Shown here: positions 25,301-33,320 of the stretch, one piece after another
Layout: the number at the start of each line of letters is the position of its first letter
Position numbering within the stretch: position 1 is the first letter of the stretch
Source of the DNA: Streptomyces sp. NBC_01446
GTDB taxonomy: Bacteria > Actinomycetota > Actinomycetes > Streptomycetales > Streptomycetaceae
Assembly: GCF_026340095.1 (NCBI RefSeq)
Contig: NZ_JAPEPO010000001.1
Span: 6,833,501 to 6,897,500 of the forward strand
DNA: 64,000 nucleotides
Reading direction: 5' to 3'
Made by a program: the position numbers and the translations under genes
Notes under the pieces: generated by a model
Database searches by the model: none
What the model was told of the DNA's origin: nothing
What the model saw: only the letters and a program-made list of their open reading frames with translations

Positions 25301-27001
25301 CCGGCGGACCCGGAGCAGCCCGCTTCGGAGAGCGCCGCGCCGAAGCCGTCGCTGCCCGCCCTGCGCGAGGCGTACCGCGCGGCGTCCCAGGTCTACGAGA
25401 AGGTCGGCGTCGGTGCCGACCTGCGCGCCGAGCAGGCCCGCGCGGAGAGCGACGAGAGCGCCGCGCTCGCCGAGCTCGACCGGCTCAGCAACAAGGTCCG
25501 CACCCGCGCCGCCCAGCTCCTGGAGTCCCCCGACGGCTCCGACGGGCCGTCACGGCAGGCCGCCGCGGCGCGCGCCGACGAGCTGGTCCAGATCCTGGAG
25601 GCCCGCGTCTCCACGGCGAGCGAGCAGCTCGGACGCCTGCGCGGCGAGGCCGAGCGGCACGCGCCCGGGGACGGCGACGACGCCCACACCGAGCTGCCCG
25701 ACGACCTCGTCCCCACCGGTGCCGAGCACGCCCAGACGCTCCTGCGCACCGCCACGGGTGAACTGGCCGCGCGTACCGATGCGTTGACGGTGGCGCGCGC
25801 AGCCCACACCGAACTCCTGGACGCCCACCGCGCTGCCGAAGACGCGACCGGTGGCTTCGAGGAGACCGCCGCGCTCCTCAAGGACCTGCTGCGCGACCAC
25901 CCCGACCGGCACGAGTCCGAGCAGGACGAGCCCGAGCCCTACCCCGGCACCCTGGAAGAGGCCCGGCACGCGGCGGCCGAGGCCCGGCGCTCCCTGCGCG
26001 GGTGCGCCGCCGACCTGTCAGCCGCCGAGGCCTCCGTGCGCGACGCGAGCGACATCCTCGTACGGCATGCGAACGCCACGCGCTACGAGCAGGTGCGTAC
26101 CCCCGCCCGGCAGCAGATCCGCGAGCTGCCCGCCTCGTCGCTGCCGGAGCACGCGCAGAAGTGGGCCGATGCGTTCGCGCCCCGGCTGCGCGTCCTGACC
26201 GACGAGCTGGAGCAGCTGGAGCGCAACCGCGACTCGATCGTGGACCGGCTGCGCGGACTCGTCGAGTCGGCGCTCGCCACGCTGCGCTCCGCCCAGCGCC
26301 TGTCCCGCCTCCCGGAGGGGCTCGGCGAGTGGTCGGGCCAGGAGTTCGTGCGCATCCGCTTCGAGGAGCCCGACCAGGCGACCCTCGTGGAGCGGCTCGG
26401 CGAGGTCGTCGACGAGGCGACCCGCGCCGCTCTCAAGAAGAACTCCGACCTGCGCCGCGACGGCATGTCCCTGCTCCTGCGCGGCGTCGCCGCCGCGCTC
26501 CAGCCCAAGGGCATCGCCGTCGAGATCCTCAAGCCGGACGCCGTGCTGCGCGCCGAGCGGGTCCCCGTCGGACAGATGGGCGACGTGTTCTCCGGCGGCC
26601 AGCTGCTCACCGCGGCCATCGCCCTGTACTGCACGATGGCCGCCCTGCGTTCGAACGACCGGGGCCGCGACAAGCACCGGCACGCGGGCACGCTGTTCCT
26701 CGACAACCCGATCGGCCGCGCCAACGCCACGTACCTGCTCGAACTCCAGCGGGCCGTGTCGGACGCGCTCGGCGTGCAGCTCCTGTACACCACCGGCTTG
26801 TTCGACACGACGGCACTCGCCGAGTTCCCGCTGGTCATCAGGTTGCGCAACGACGCGGACCTCAGGGCCGGGCTGAAGTACATCAGTGTCGAGGAGCACC
26901 TGCGGCCGGGCCTGCCGCAGCAGGACCCGGCCGAGGAGACCGTGCACGGGGAGATCACGGCGACGCGCATGTACAAGCGCCCCGCGGGCCGGCCGAGTTA
27001 G
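22304..27001 (+). CDS. Large SMC-like ATPase (MukB/JetC-like)
   Basis: The product is 1565 residues, longer than MukB (about 1490). The N-terminal head carries the P-loop LENGGGKS (63-70), lacking the usual first Gly. Heptad-rich Ala/Glu/Arg coiled coil spans roughly 320-600 and 840-1330. Between them, about 700-800, is a globular hinge-like segment (LLPPGPDVLATVEFLGEHGI). The C-terminal head has the signature FSGGQLLTAAIAL (1429-1441) and Walker B TLFLDNPIG (1463-1471), with Asn1468 where the catalytic Glu normally follows Asp1467. A D-loop-like GRAN and a YTTGLFD switch region follow. The order kleisin-KITE-SMC matches mukFEB and jetABC, but no TOPRIM (jetD) gene is nearby. Predicted DNA-loop extruder or plasmid/chromosome-organising complex. 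Confidence 0.85.
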   Translation: MYELSRIRLYSIGPAGARYADTVLDLRGVGEPVPDPAPTQAEFFEDEPVGPPRRPAPAGVLFLENGGGKSVLLKLIFSVMLPGHRNTLGGASSGVLRKFLLADDCGHVALEWQHTLTGECVVVGKVSEWRGRQVSNDPRKFAEAWYSLRPGPGMSLDSLPVAESSAVRASDEGVSGAQGRRRTMKGFRDALTDAGKAYPHLEVHWEEIHDRWNEHLGDLGLDPELFRYQREMNADEGEAAGLFAVKKDSDFTDLLLRAVTDTRDTDGLADLVSGFGNKLGRRAELIAEREFTAGSVDLLGRIVDAADTRARARDVHAGAERRTRTLARRLAARAALERGRAADLAQQVTAAAHTVGEAEQARGRSALIASELAYRHASLALAGAEKAAAAQKRELADARTLHAAWQAAEAVLRHRAAADRSARVAVAIREAERDAAPALAARAKAAADLVRALHGAAESAEQLANEGEERSAALQEAGETAHRDATVAATEAQRARSEVGHLRQRLSEVEQETAEAVRAGWLDDTAPDADPARAALAASDAEKTTVAAWDTARDAARRASEHAREAAGAEARAELTAARAADAATAAEHAYGAEHRAAGALAREERVAELLGLSGAPGIPAVGVPAPRGAAADGGATGHARAATAPRDLTETPLTAEELDRAADDLKALLDDGVASAERQLFDLRTAAADDARILGALGDGGLLPPGPDVLATVEFLGEHGIPALPGWRYLAQAVDPADHARVLAARPELVDGVVITDPDTHARAREALGGAALLPRSAVAVGTAAALLAPTPHEESGDSGVFLVPPNPAMHDEHAADEERQALRTRATERDEEIRALAARLSKDRELAARIGSWRTGCPAGRLAELTAAAQEARAFADEAEAELAEARTVRAEADETSVEATRVRDERQDAAQRARRVADALAGLAFRLRERSGWQVKLRELADEAVESEARAQTCLERARSADEDRRAAQRAADDARRTARALRAERAEIAGAPDDVPADPEQPASESAAPKPSLPALREAYRAASQVYEKVGVGADLRAEQARAESDESAALAELDRLSNKVRTRAAQLLESPDGSDGPSRQAAAARADELVQILEARVSTASEQLGRLRGEAERHAPGDGDDAHTELPDDLVPTGAEHAQTLLRTATGELAARTDALTVARAAHTELLDAHRAAEDATGGFEETAALLKDLLRDHPDRHESEQDEPEPYPGTLEEARHAAAEARRSLRGCAADLSAAEASVRDASDILVRHANATRYEQVRTPARQQIRELPASSLPEHAQKWADAFAPRLRVLTDELEQLERNRDSIVDRLRGLVESALATLRSAQRLSRLPEGLGEWSGQEFVRIRFEEPDQATLVERLGEVVDEATRAALKKNSDLRRDGMSLLLRGVAAALQPKGIAVEILKPDAVLRAERVPVGQMGDVFSGGQLLTAAIALYCTMAALRSNDRGRDKHRHAGTLFLDNPIGRANATYLLELQRAVSDALGVQLLYTTGLFDTTALAEFPLVIRLRNDADLRAGLKYISVEEHLRPGLPQQDPAEETVHGEITATRMYKRPAGRPS

Positions 27002-27032
27002 AGCCGGCCGAGTCAGAGCCGGCCGACCCGGA
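26988..27032 (+). repeat. Three 15-bp tandem repeats across the smc-like stop codon
   Basis: Units GCCGGCCGAGTYAGA start at 26988, 27003 and 27018 (the third diverged). The stop TAG of the SMC-like gene lies in unit 1. A change of C to T in the unit would create this stop, since unit 2 reads CAG at the same place. Confidence 0.75.
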
Positions 27033-27043
27033 ACCGGACGGCC

Positions 27044-27064
27044 AGGGCCCCTCGTTCGGGCCCT
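27044..27064. terminator. Hairpin between the SMC operon and betA
   Basis: AGGGCCC (27044-27050) pairs with GGGCCCT (27058-27064) around a 7-nt loop, between the convergent genes. It overlaps the betA stop codon. Confidence 0.55.
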
Positions 27065-28625
27065 AGGCGTCGGCCCGCAGCAGATCGGCGCACTTCTCAC
27101 CGATCATCATCGTCGTGATGCACGGGTTGACCGTGACGAGGTCCGGCATCACGGAGCCGTCGGCGACGCGCAGGCCCTCGGTCCCCTTCACGCGCAGCCG
27201 CGCGTCGAGCGGGGCCGAGGGGTCGTCGTCCGCGCCCATCTTCACCGTGCACGCCGGGTGGTAGACGGTGTTGTGGGTCTTGTGGATGTAGTCGAGCAGC
27301 TCGTCGTCCGTGCGCACATCCCGCCCGGGAGCCAGCTCCGCGCCCGCCCAGCCGCTGAGCGCGGGCTGTTCCGCGATGCGCCGCGCCAGCCTCAGCCCGT
27401 ACGTCATCACGCGCGCGTCGTGCTCGTGCGTGAAGTACCGCGGGTCCACCAGCGGCTTGTCCCGGTAGTCGCGGGTGCGCAGCCGTACGGTGCCGCGTGA
27501 CTTCGCGCGCGTCACGTTGGGCGTGAGGCAGAAGGCGTTCTCCGACGTCGGATAGCCGTACCGCGCGGTGTTCATGTCGAAGGGCACGGAGCCGTAGTGG
27601 AACATCAGGTCGGGCCGGTCGAGGCCGGGCTCGGTGTCGTAGAAGACGCCTGCTTCCCACCACTGGCTGGACGTGGTGGTCATCGGCTGCTTCGCCTCCC
27701 ACATGATCACGCCCTCGGGGTGGTCCTGGAGGTTCTCGCCGACCCCGGGGGAGTCGACGAGCACGTCCACGCCCACCTCGCGCAGATGGCCGGCCGGGCC
27801 TATCCCGGACAGCATGAGGAGCTTGGGCGAGTCGATGGAGCCGCAGGAGAGGATCACCTCGCGGCGGGCCCGCACCGTCCTGGTGTGGATGAGATCGGGG
27901 TCGAGGTAGTCGGCGCCCACGCAGCGCCGGCTCTCGAAGACGAGCCGCTTGGCCCGTCCCCCGGTCCGCACCGTCAGGTTGGGCCGCTTGCCCATGACCG
28001 GGTGCAGATAGGCGACCGAGGACGACTGGCGGATGTTGTTCTCGTCGGAGTTGATCTGGAACCAGTTGGCGCCGCGCACCACCGTGTTGCCCGAGTTGAA
28101 CGCCGTGGTCGGGATGCCCGCCTCGGCGCAGGCCGCGAGCAGCGCGCTGCCGCACGGGTCCGCGCCCTTGAGGGTGCGCAGCTTCACCGGGCCGGAGCGG
28201 CCGTGGTGGTCCCCGGGAGCGTCGTTGTTCTCCAGGCGCTTGTACAGCGGGAACACGTCCGCGGCGCTCCATCCCGTGCAGCCCGCCGCCGCCCAGTCGT
28301 CCAGGTCCTCGGCCGGCGCCCAGAAGGCGATGCACGAGTTGTGGGACGAGCAGCCGCCGAGGACCTTGGCGCGCGCGTGCCGCATGAAGCTGTTGCCGCT
28401 GGCCTGCGGCTCGACGGGGTAGTCCCAGTCGTAACCGGAATCCAACAGGGCCATCCAGCGGTCCAGTTGGAGGACGTTGTCGTCGCCGACGTCGCTCGGT
28501 CCCGCCTCCAGAACGCACACGGTGACGGACGGGTCCTCGGACAGGCGCGCCGCGACGACGTTTCCGGCGGTGCCTCCGCCGACGACGACGTAGTCGAAGA
28601 CATCAGAGTTCACGGGCTGGTTCAC
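27063..28625 (-). CDS. betA: GMC oxidoreductase, probable choline dehydrogenase
   Basis: The product is 520 residues. It has the FAD-binding VVVGGGTAGNVVAARLSE near the N-terminus, the GMC signature ARAKVLGGCSSHNS, and the C-terminal active-site pair NTVYHPACTVKMG (His) and TVNPCITTM (Asn). It oxidises choline to betaine aldehyde with FAD. Choline specificity is inferred from the ALDH, permease and betaine-demethylation genes around it. ATG 28625 overlaps the permease stop by 4 nt. It is the last gene of a long minus-strand cluster. Confidence 0.85.
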   Translation of the reverse strand: MNQPVNSDVFDYVVVGGGTAGNVVAARLSEDPSVTVCVLEAGPSDVGDDNVLQLDRWMALLDSGYDWDYPVEPQASGNSFMRHARAKVLGGCSSHNSCIAFWAPAEDLDDWAAAGCTGWSAADVFPLYKRLENNDAPGDHHGRSGPVKLRTLKGADPCGSALLAACAEAGIPTTAFNSGNTVVRGANWFQINSDENNIRQSSSVAYLHPVMGKRPNLTVRTGGRAKRLVFESRRCVGADYLDPDLIHTRTVRARREVILSCGSIDSPKLLMLSGIGPAGHLREVGVDVLVDSPGVGENLQDHPEGVIMWEAKQPMTTTSSQWWEAGVFYDTEPGLDRPDLMFHYGSVPFDMNTARYGYPTSENAFCLTPNVTRAKSRGTVRLRTRDYRDKPLVDPRYFTHEHDARVMTYGLRLARRIAEQPALSGWAGAELAPGRDVRTDDELLDYIHKTHNTVYHPACTVKMGADDDPSAPLDARLRVKGTEGLRVADGSVMPDLVTVNPCITTMMIGEKCADLLRADA

Positions 28626-30193
28626 GGGGTGGTGACCTCCTCCAGGGCGGCGGAATCATCGGACGGGGCAGGCTGGGCCGCGTGCTCGGCGAGGACGCCG
28701 GTGCGGTGCCGCTGGACGAACCAGTAGTAGGCGAAGCCGCCGCCGGCGATCACTCCGATGAACAGGACGGCGCCCCAGCGCAGGTACCAGTGGTAGGGGG
28801 CGGCGGCGTTGTAGACAGCCTCGCGCGGCCAGATCAGGTTGATGGTCATGGCGCCGCCCCACAGCACGGCGATGATGTTGACGGGCAGTCCCCAGCGGCC
28901 GAGGGAGAACTTCCCGTCGCCCGCCGGCTGCCACTTGCCGCGCAGGCGGGCCACCAGCATGGGGCCGGTGACCAGCAGATAGGCGAGGTAGATCATGATG
29001 ATGCCGATACTGGTGACCACGGTGAAGATCTGCGGCTGGCGGATGTTGACGACCAGGATCGCGAGCGCCAGGACGCCGATGACGACGGCCGGGACGACCG
29101 GTGTCCTGAAGCGCGGGCTGACCCGGCCGAGGACCGACGACGCCGGCAGGTTGTTGTCGCGCGACATCGCGAAGGCGAGGCGGATCGCCGCCGTGTGCAC
29201 GGCGAGCGCGCACACCGTGACCGCGATCAGGACGCACCACAGCATCGCCTTGCCGGCTGTCGGGCCGAGTACGTCGAGGACGACGTACTGCAGGCCGTCC
29301 GTCGACAGCTTCTTGCCGGTCAGGCTCGACACGCTCATCAGGGCGAGCAGCAGGATCAGCCCGCCGAGGACGAACGAGGCGACGATCGCGCGGATGATGG
29401 CGCGTGGCGCGCCCCGCGTCGGGTCGAGGGACTCCTCGCCGAGCGAGGCCGCCGTGTCGAAGCCGTACATGACGTACGCGGAGGCCAGCGACGCGACGAG
29501 GAACGCGCTCAGGTAGCCGAAGGGCTGGCCGTGGCCCGCCCCCGCCGTGTGCGTCACGACCTGCGGGCCGCGCACGATGTGCACCGCGAACAGGACGATC
29601 AGGACGACGGTCGCGATCAGTTCGAGGAAGACGCCGGCCGTGTTGATGGTCGCCATCAGCTTCACGCCGAAGGCGTTGACGAGTGTCGTGAAGAGGATCA
29701 GTACGGCGGCCAGGGCGACGGCGTTGGTCGCGACGTCGTACGGGCCGATGCCGTCCCCGATGAACTGGAAGGACGACGAGATCTGCGGCAGCGTCAGCTG
29801 GTAGGCGAGCGCGACGGCCGCGATCGACACGACCGAGGCGAGCAGCATCATCCACCCGGCGAGCCAGCCGATGTGTGGATTGCCGACCTTCTTCGCCCAG
29901 TTGTAGACCGAACCCGCGACGGGGTAACGGGCGGCCAGTTCCGCGAAGCACAGGGCGACCGTGAACTGGCCGCCGAACACCATCGGCCAGGACCACCAGT
30001 ACGCGGGGCCGCCGTTCGCGAATCCGAAGTAGAAGAGCTGGAAGGTGCCGGTGAGGATGGAGATGTAGCTGATGCCCGCGGCGAAGGTGTGGAAATTGCC
30101 CAGCGTGCGCTTGAGTTCGGGCCGGTAGCCGAACTCGGCGAGCTCGGCGTCGTCCCCGCTCCGGCTCTCCTGCGTGCTGTCGTCCTGGCTCAT
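28622..30193 (-). CDS. APC-family permease (choline/amine or amino-acid uptake)
   Basis: This 523-residue integral membrane protein has about 12 helices and a hydrophilic N-terminal tail. LGNFHTFAAGISYISILTG, YWWSWPMVFGGQ and FPVAGSVYNW-like segments (here YPVAGSVYNWAKK) place it in the amino acid/choline/GABA permease branch (Hnm1/BAT1-like). Sandwiched with 4-nt overlaps between betaine-aldehyde dehydrogenase and choline dehydrogenase, it most likely imports choline or a related quaternary amine. Substrate is inferred from context. Confidence 0.85.
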   Translation of the reverse strand: MSQDDSTQESRSGDDAELAEFGYRPELKRTLGNFHTFAAGISYISILTGTFQLFYFGFANGGPAYWWSWPMVFGGQFTVALCFAELAARYPVAGSVYNWAKKVGNPHIGWLAGWMMLLASVVSIAAVALAYQLTLPQISSSFQFIGDGIGPYDVATNAVALAAVLILFTTLVNAFGVKLMATINTAGVFLELIATVVLIVLFAVHIVRGPQVVTHTAGAGHGQPFGYLSAFLVASLASAYVMYGFDTAASLGEESLDPTRGAPRAIIRAIVASFVLGGLILLLALMSVSSLTGKKLSTDGLQYVVLDVLGPTAGKAMLWCVLIAVTVCALAVHTAAIRLAFAMSRDNNLPASSVLGRVSPRFRTPVVPAVVIGVLALAILVVNIRQPQIFTVVTSIGIIMIYLAYLLVTGPMLVARLRGKWQPAGDGKFSLGRWGLPVNIIAVLWGGAMTINLIWPREAVYNAAAPYHWYLRWGAVLFIGVIAGGGFAYYWFVQRHRTGVLAEHAAQPAPSDDSAALEEVTTP

Positions 30194-31692
30194 GACGGCT
30201 CACCGTCCTCGGGACACACCGGCGGCGCGCCGAACCAGCCCTGCGCGACGGGCCGCGTATTGCGCCAGATGTGCTTGGTCTCGCGGTACTCGGCGAGCCC
30301 CGAGGGGCCGAGTTCGCGCCCGGTGCCGGACTGCTTGTAGCCGCCCCACTCCGCCTGGGGGACGTACGGGTGGTAGTCGTTGATCCAGACCGTGCCGAGG
30401 CGCAGGCCGGCCGCGACGCGTGCGGCCCGCGCCTCGTCGCTCGTCCATACGGCGCCGGCGAGCCCGTAGATCGAGTCGTTCGCGAGGCGCACCGCCTCCT
30501 CCTCGTAGGTGAACCGCTCGACGGTCAGGACCGGGCCGAAGGACTCGTCCTGCACGACGGACATGTCGCTCGTGCACGCGTCGAGGACGGTCGGCAGATA
30601 GTAGAAGCCCTGCTCGTACGCGGGCGCCTGCGGCCGTGCGCCGCCGCAGCGCAGCACCGCCCCTTCCTCGATGCCCTGTGCGACATACGCCTCGACCTTG
30701 GCGCGGTGCGCGGCCGAGATCAGCGGCCCCGTCTGCGCGTCCTCGTCGAACGGGCCGCCCAGTCGGATGAGTTCGGCGCGCCGTACGACCTCGTCGACGA
30801 AGCGGCCGTGCAGCGAGTCCTCCACGAGGAGCCGCGCGCCGGCTGAACACACCTGCCCCGAGTGCAGGAACACCGCGGTGAGCGCCATGTCGACGGCCGC
30901 GTCGAAGTCGGCGTCCGCGAACACGATGTTCGGGTTCTTGCCACCGAGTTCGAGGGCGACCTTCTTGACGGAGCCCGCGGCGGCGGCCATGAGCAGCCGT
31001 CCCGTCCGCAGACCGCCCGTGAACGACACGAGGTCCACGTCCGGATGGTCGCCGAGCGGCGCGCCCGCCTCCGGGCCCGCGCCGAGGACCAGGTTGGCGA
31101 CGCCCGCGGGCAGTCCCGCCTCGTCGAGCAGCCGCATCAGATGGATCGCCGTGTGCGGGGTGAGCTCGCTCGGCTTCAGGACGAAGGTGTTGCCGGCGGC
31201 GAGCGCCGGGGCGACCTTCCACGCGGTCTGCAGGAGCGGGTAGTTCCACGGGGTGATCAGGGCGCACACCCCGACCGGCTCGTACACGACGCGGCTCTCG
31301 GCGCCCTCCGTCCCGGTCTCCACGACGCGTCCGGTGTCGGCGGCCGCGAGCCGCCCGAAGTAGCGGAAGCAGTTCGCGATGTCGTCGATGTCGTGCGCGC
31401 TCTCGACCAGCCGCTTCCCGGTGTCCAGGGACTCGGCACGGGCCAGCGCGTCCTTGTCGCGCACGAGCAGGTCCGCGACACGCACGAGGAGGTCGCCGTG
31501 CTCGGCCGCCGTCATCCGGGGCCACGGGCCTTCGTCGAAGGCGTGACGGGCCGCGGCGATCGCGTCGGCGGTGTCCTTGGCCCCCGCCTCGTCGACCACT
31601 GCGACGAGCGAGCCGTCCGCGGGGCAGCGGATCTGACGGGTCCGCTCGTCCCGGGCGGTGGTCCACACTCCGCCGATGAACAGGTCAGGCAT
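30190..31692 (-). CDS. betB: Betaine aldehyde dehydrogenase
   Basis: This 500-residue NAD(P)-dependent aldehyde dehydrogenase has ITPWNYPLLQ (cofactor site), VSFTGG, catalytic E248 in LELGGKN and nucleophile C282 in SGQVCSAG. ESFGPVLTV and the YREXK-like YRETKH end are also present. It would convert betaine aldehyde to glycine betaine. Start ATG 31692 (MPDLFIGGVW) overlaps the Rieske gene stop by 8 nt; an upstream GTG at 31701 is less likely. Overlap with both neighbours indicates one transcript. Confidence 0.88.
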   Translation of the reverse strand: MPDLFIGGVWTTARDERTRQIRCPADGSLVAVVDEAGAKDTADAIAAARHAFDEGPWPRMTAAEHGDLLVRVADLLVRDKDALARAESLDTGKRLVESAHDIDDIANCFRYFGRLAAADTGRVVETGTEGAESRVVYEPVGVCALITPWNYPLLQTAWKVAPALAAGNTFVLKPSELTPHTAIHLMRLLDEAGLPAGVANLVLGAGPEAGAPLGDHPDVDLVSFTGGLRTGRLLMAAAAGSVKKVALELGGKNPNIVFADADFDAAVDMALTAVFLHSGQVCSAGARLLVEDSLHGRFVDEVVRRAELIRLGGPFDEDAQTGPLISAAHRAKVEAYVAQGIEEGAVLRCGGARPQAPAYEQGFYYLPTVLDACTSDMSVVQDESFGPVLTVERFTYEEEAVRLANDSIYGLAGAVWTSDEARAARVAAGLRLGTVWINDYHPYVPQAEWGGYKQSGTGRELGPSGLAEYRETKHIWRNTRPVAQGWFGAPPVCPEDGEPS

Positions 31693-32815
31693 GGGCACCA
31701 CCCAGCTTCGAGGTCAGCCATTCATGGAAGATCCCGATGTGGTGCTCGGTCGGGACGAGCACGCCGCCGCGCCGGTAGGCACGGGAGCCCATCGCCGGCT
31801 GGGTCCGCTCGCAGGCCTGGAAGTCCTGGGCGTTGACCCGGTGGAACAGCTCCACGGACTTGGAGACATCGGCGCCTGCCGCGACGACCTCGGGCGCGTA
31901 GAGCCAGTCGCACTCGACGACCGTACGGTCCTCGGCCAGCGGGAACATCCGGTGCAGGATCACATGGTCGGGGACGAGGTTGATGAAGACCGTCGGTTTC
32001 ACGGTGATCGCGTAGTAGCGGCGGTCCTGGTCGTCGGCGACCTGGGGCAGCCGGCCGAAGCCCTCGCTGCCGTCGACGGTGAAGCCCTTCACGCCGTCCC
32101 CGAACTCGGCGCCGTGGCCCACGTAGTACTGGGCGGCGTAGCCGTCCGCGAACTCCGGAAGGACGTCGGTCAGTTCGGGGTGGATCGTCGCGCAGTGGTA
32201 GCACTCCATGAAGTTCTCGACGATCAGCTTCCAGTTGGCCTTCACGTCGTACGAGATGCGCTTGCCGAGGGCGAGATCCTGGGTGTGGTAGCGCTCGATC
32301 GATGCCGTGTCGCCGAGCCGTTCGACGGCAGCGCCGATCACCGTCTCCTCGAAGGAGGGCGGCTCCTCGGCCAGGCAGACCCAGGCGTAGCCGAGCCACT
32401 CGCGCAGGGCGACCTTGACGAGGCCGTACTGGGTGCGGTCGACGTCCGGCATCTGTACGAGGTTCGGCGCAGCGATGAGCTTGCCGTCGAGGTCGTACGT
32501 CCACGCGTGGTACGGGCACTGGAGGTTGCGGCGGACCTGGCCCGACTCCTCGGTGCACAGGCGGGCGCCGCGGTGGCGGCAGACGTTGAGGAAGGCCCGT
32601 GGTTCGCCGGTGCGGGACCGGGTGATGAGGACGTTCTCGCGGCCGACCTGGACCGTGCGGAACGCGCCCGGCTTGTCGAGGTCGGCGGACCGCACGGCGC
32701 AGAACCACATCGATTCGAAGATGTGTTCCTGCTCCTGCCGGAAGATCTCCGGATCGGTGTAGTAGTGCCCGGGCAGCGTGGCCATCAGGCTGGGGGCAAT
32801 GGGGGGCGTCGTCAC
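31685..32815 (-). CDS. Rieske oxygenase alpha subunit, probable glycine betaine demethylase
   Basis: This 376-residue ring-hydroxylating-type oxygenase contains a Rieske 2Fe-2S centre C79-x-H81-x18-C100-x2-H103. A mononuclear iron site follows in ENFMECYHCATIHPEL (two His) with a downstream Asp. It belongs with GbcA and stachydrine-demethylase-like N-demethylases that release formaldehyde from quaternary amines. Its electron donors are probably the ferredoxin and reductase at 38.7-40.3 kb. GTG 32815 follows TGAGGAGTCC. The promoter side is bounded 30 bp away by the MITE-like element. Confidence 0.87.
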   Translation of the reverse strand: MTTPPIAPSLMATLPGHYYTDPEIFRQEQEHIFESMWFCAVRSADLDKPGAFRTVQVGRENVLITRSRTGEPRAFLNVCRHRGARLCTEESGQVRRNLQCPYHAWTYDLDGKLIAAPNLVQMPDVDRTQYGLVKVALREWLGYAWVCLAEEPPSFEETVIGAAVERLGDTASIERYHTQDLALGKRISYDVKANWKLIVENFMECYHCATIHPELTDVLPEFADGYAAQYYVGHGAEFGDGVKGFTVDGSEGFGRLPQVADDQDRRYYAITVKPTVFINLVPDHVILHRMFPLAEDRTVVECDWLYAPEVVAAGADVSKSVELFHRVNAQDFQACERTQPAMGSRAYRRGGVLVPTEHHIGIFHEWLTSKLGGAHA

Positions 32816-32844
32816 GTGCGGACTCCTCAGGCGGGCGCGGCGGT

Positions 32845-33031
32845 AGGGCCTGTCCGGCGGACCAGGTCGGAACTGGGTGGCCGTACATGGTCCGTGCTGG
32901 TGAGTGGGGTCTGGTGCGTGCAGTTGCAAGGCGAAGGAGGGCGTCGACGCGGAGCGTTGGCAACCGACGACAACGCCGCAGATGTGCGTGCCGGACCCCG
33001 CGACTCCGGCGTGGTCCGCCGGAGAGGCCCT
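32845..33031. mobile_element. 187-bp MITE-like inverted-repeat element
   Basis: Terminal inverted repeats AGGGCCTGTCCGGCGGACCA (32845-32864) and its complement with one mismatch (33012-33031) match 19/20. They bound 147 bp with no coding sequence. The ends resemble IS5/IS112-type ends and a dispersed repeat I recall from many Streptomyces genomes. No target duplication is obvious. It lies exactly at the 3' edge of the sarcosine-oxidase remnant and replaces that gene's stop. Confidence 0.7.
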
Positions 33032-33320
33032 GGGCGGCTGAGGTCGAAGAGGTCGATGGGGTGCGCGATGGTGCCGGTGAGCGCGAGGTCGGCGACGATC
33101 TCGCCGACGACGGGCACGAACTCGAAGCCGTGGCCGGAGAACCCGGCGGTCTCGGTGGCGGACTCGGAGTGGGCGGGGTGCCGGGCGATCACGAAGTGCT
33201 CGTCGGGCGGGTTGGAGTACATGCGGGTGGCGGCTTTCAGGAAGGTCCCGGGCAGGCTGGGGATCTGACCCGCCAGGTGCTCCGCCATGGCCGTGACCTC
33301 ATGTCCGAACCTCCGTACGG
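33032..33320 (-). pseudogene. C-terminal stub of a monomeric sarcosine oxidase-like gene
   Basis: The minus-strand reading is continuous with the C-terminal end of N-methyltryptophan/sarcosine oxidases: MYSNPPDEHFVIARHP, AGFSGHGFEFVPVVGEI and HPIDLFDLSRP. About 95 residues are left of a normal 370-390, with the whole FAD-binding N-domain gone. The upstream edge is the dimethylglycine oxidase stop (33321). At the other end the frame runs into the inverted-repeat element and stays open to 32827. An ATG at 33288 with a weak GAGG could still translate it, but it cannot be an oxidase. Confidence 0.8.

Noticed and set aside
19726..27001. A complete Wadjet (JetABCD) defence system
   Set aside because: No TOPRIM nuclease gene lies on either side, and no DUF3375/DUF4194 identity is evident; only the gene order is shared.
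32827..33288. An intact 153-residue gene starting at ATG 33288
   Set aside because: The first part is the oxidase stub and the last 65 residues are translation through the inverted-repeat element, so it is not a functional family member.
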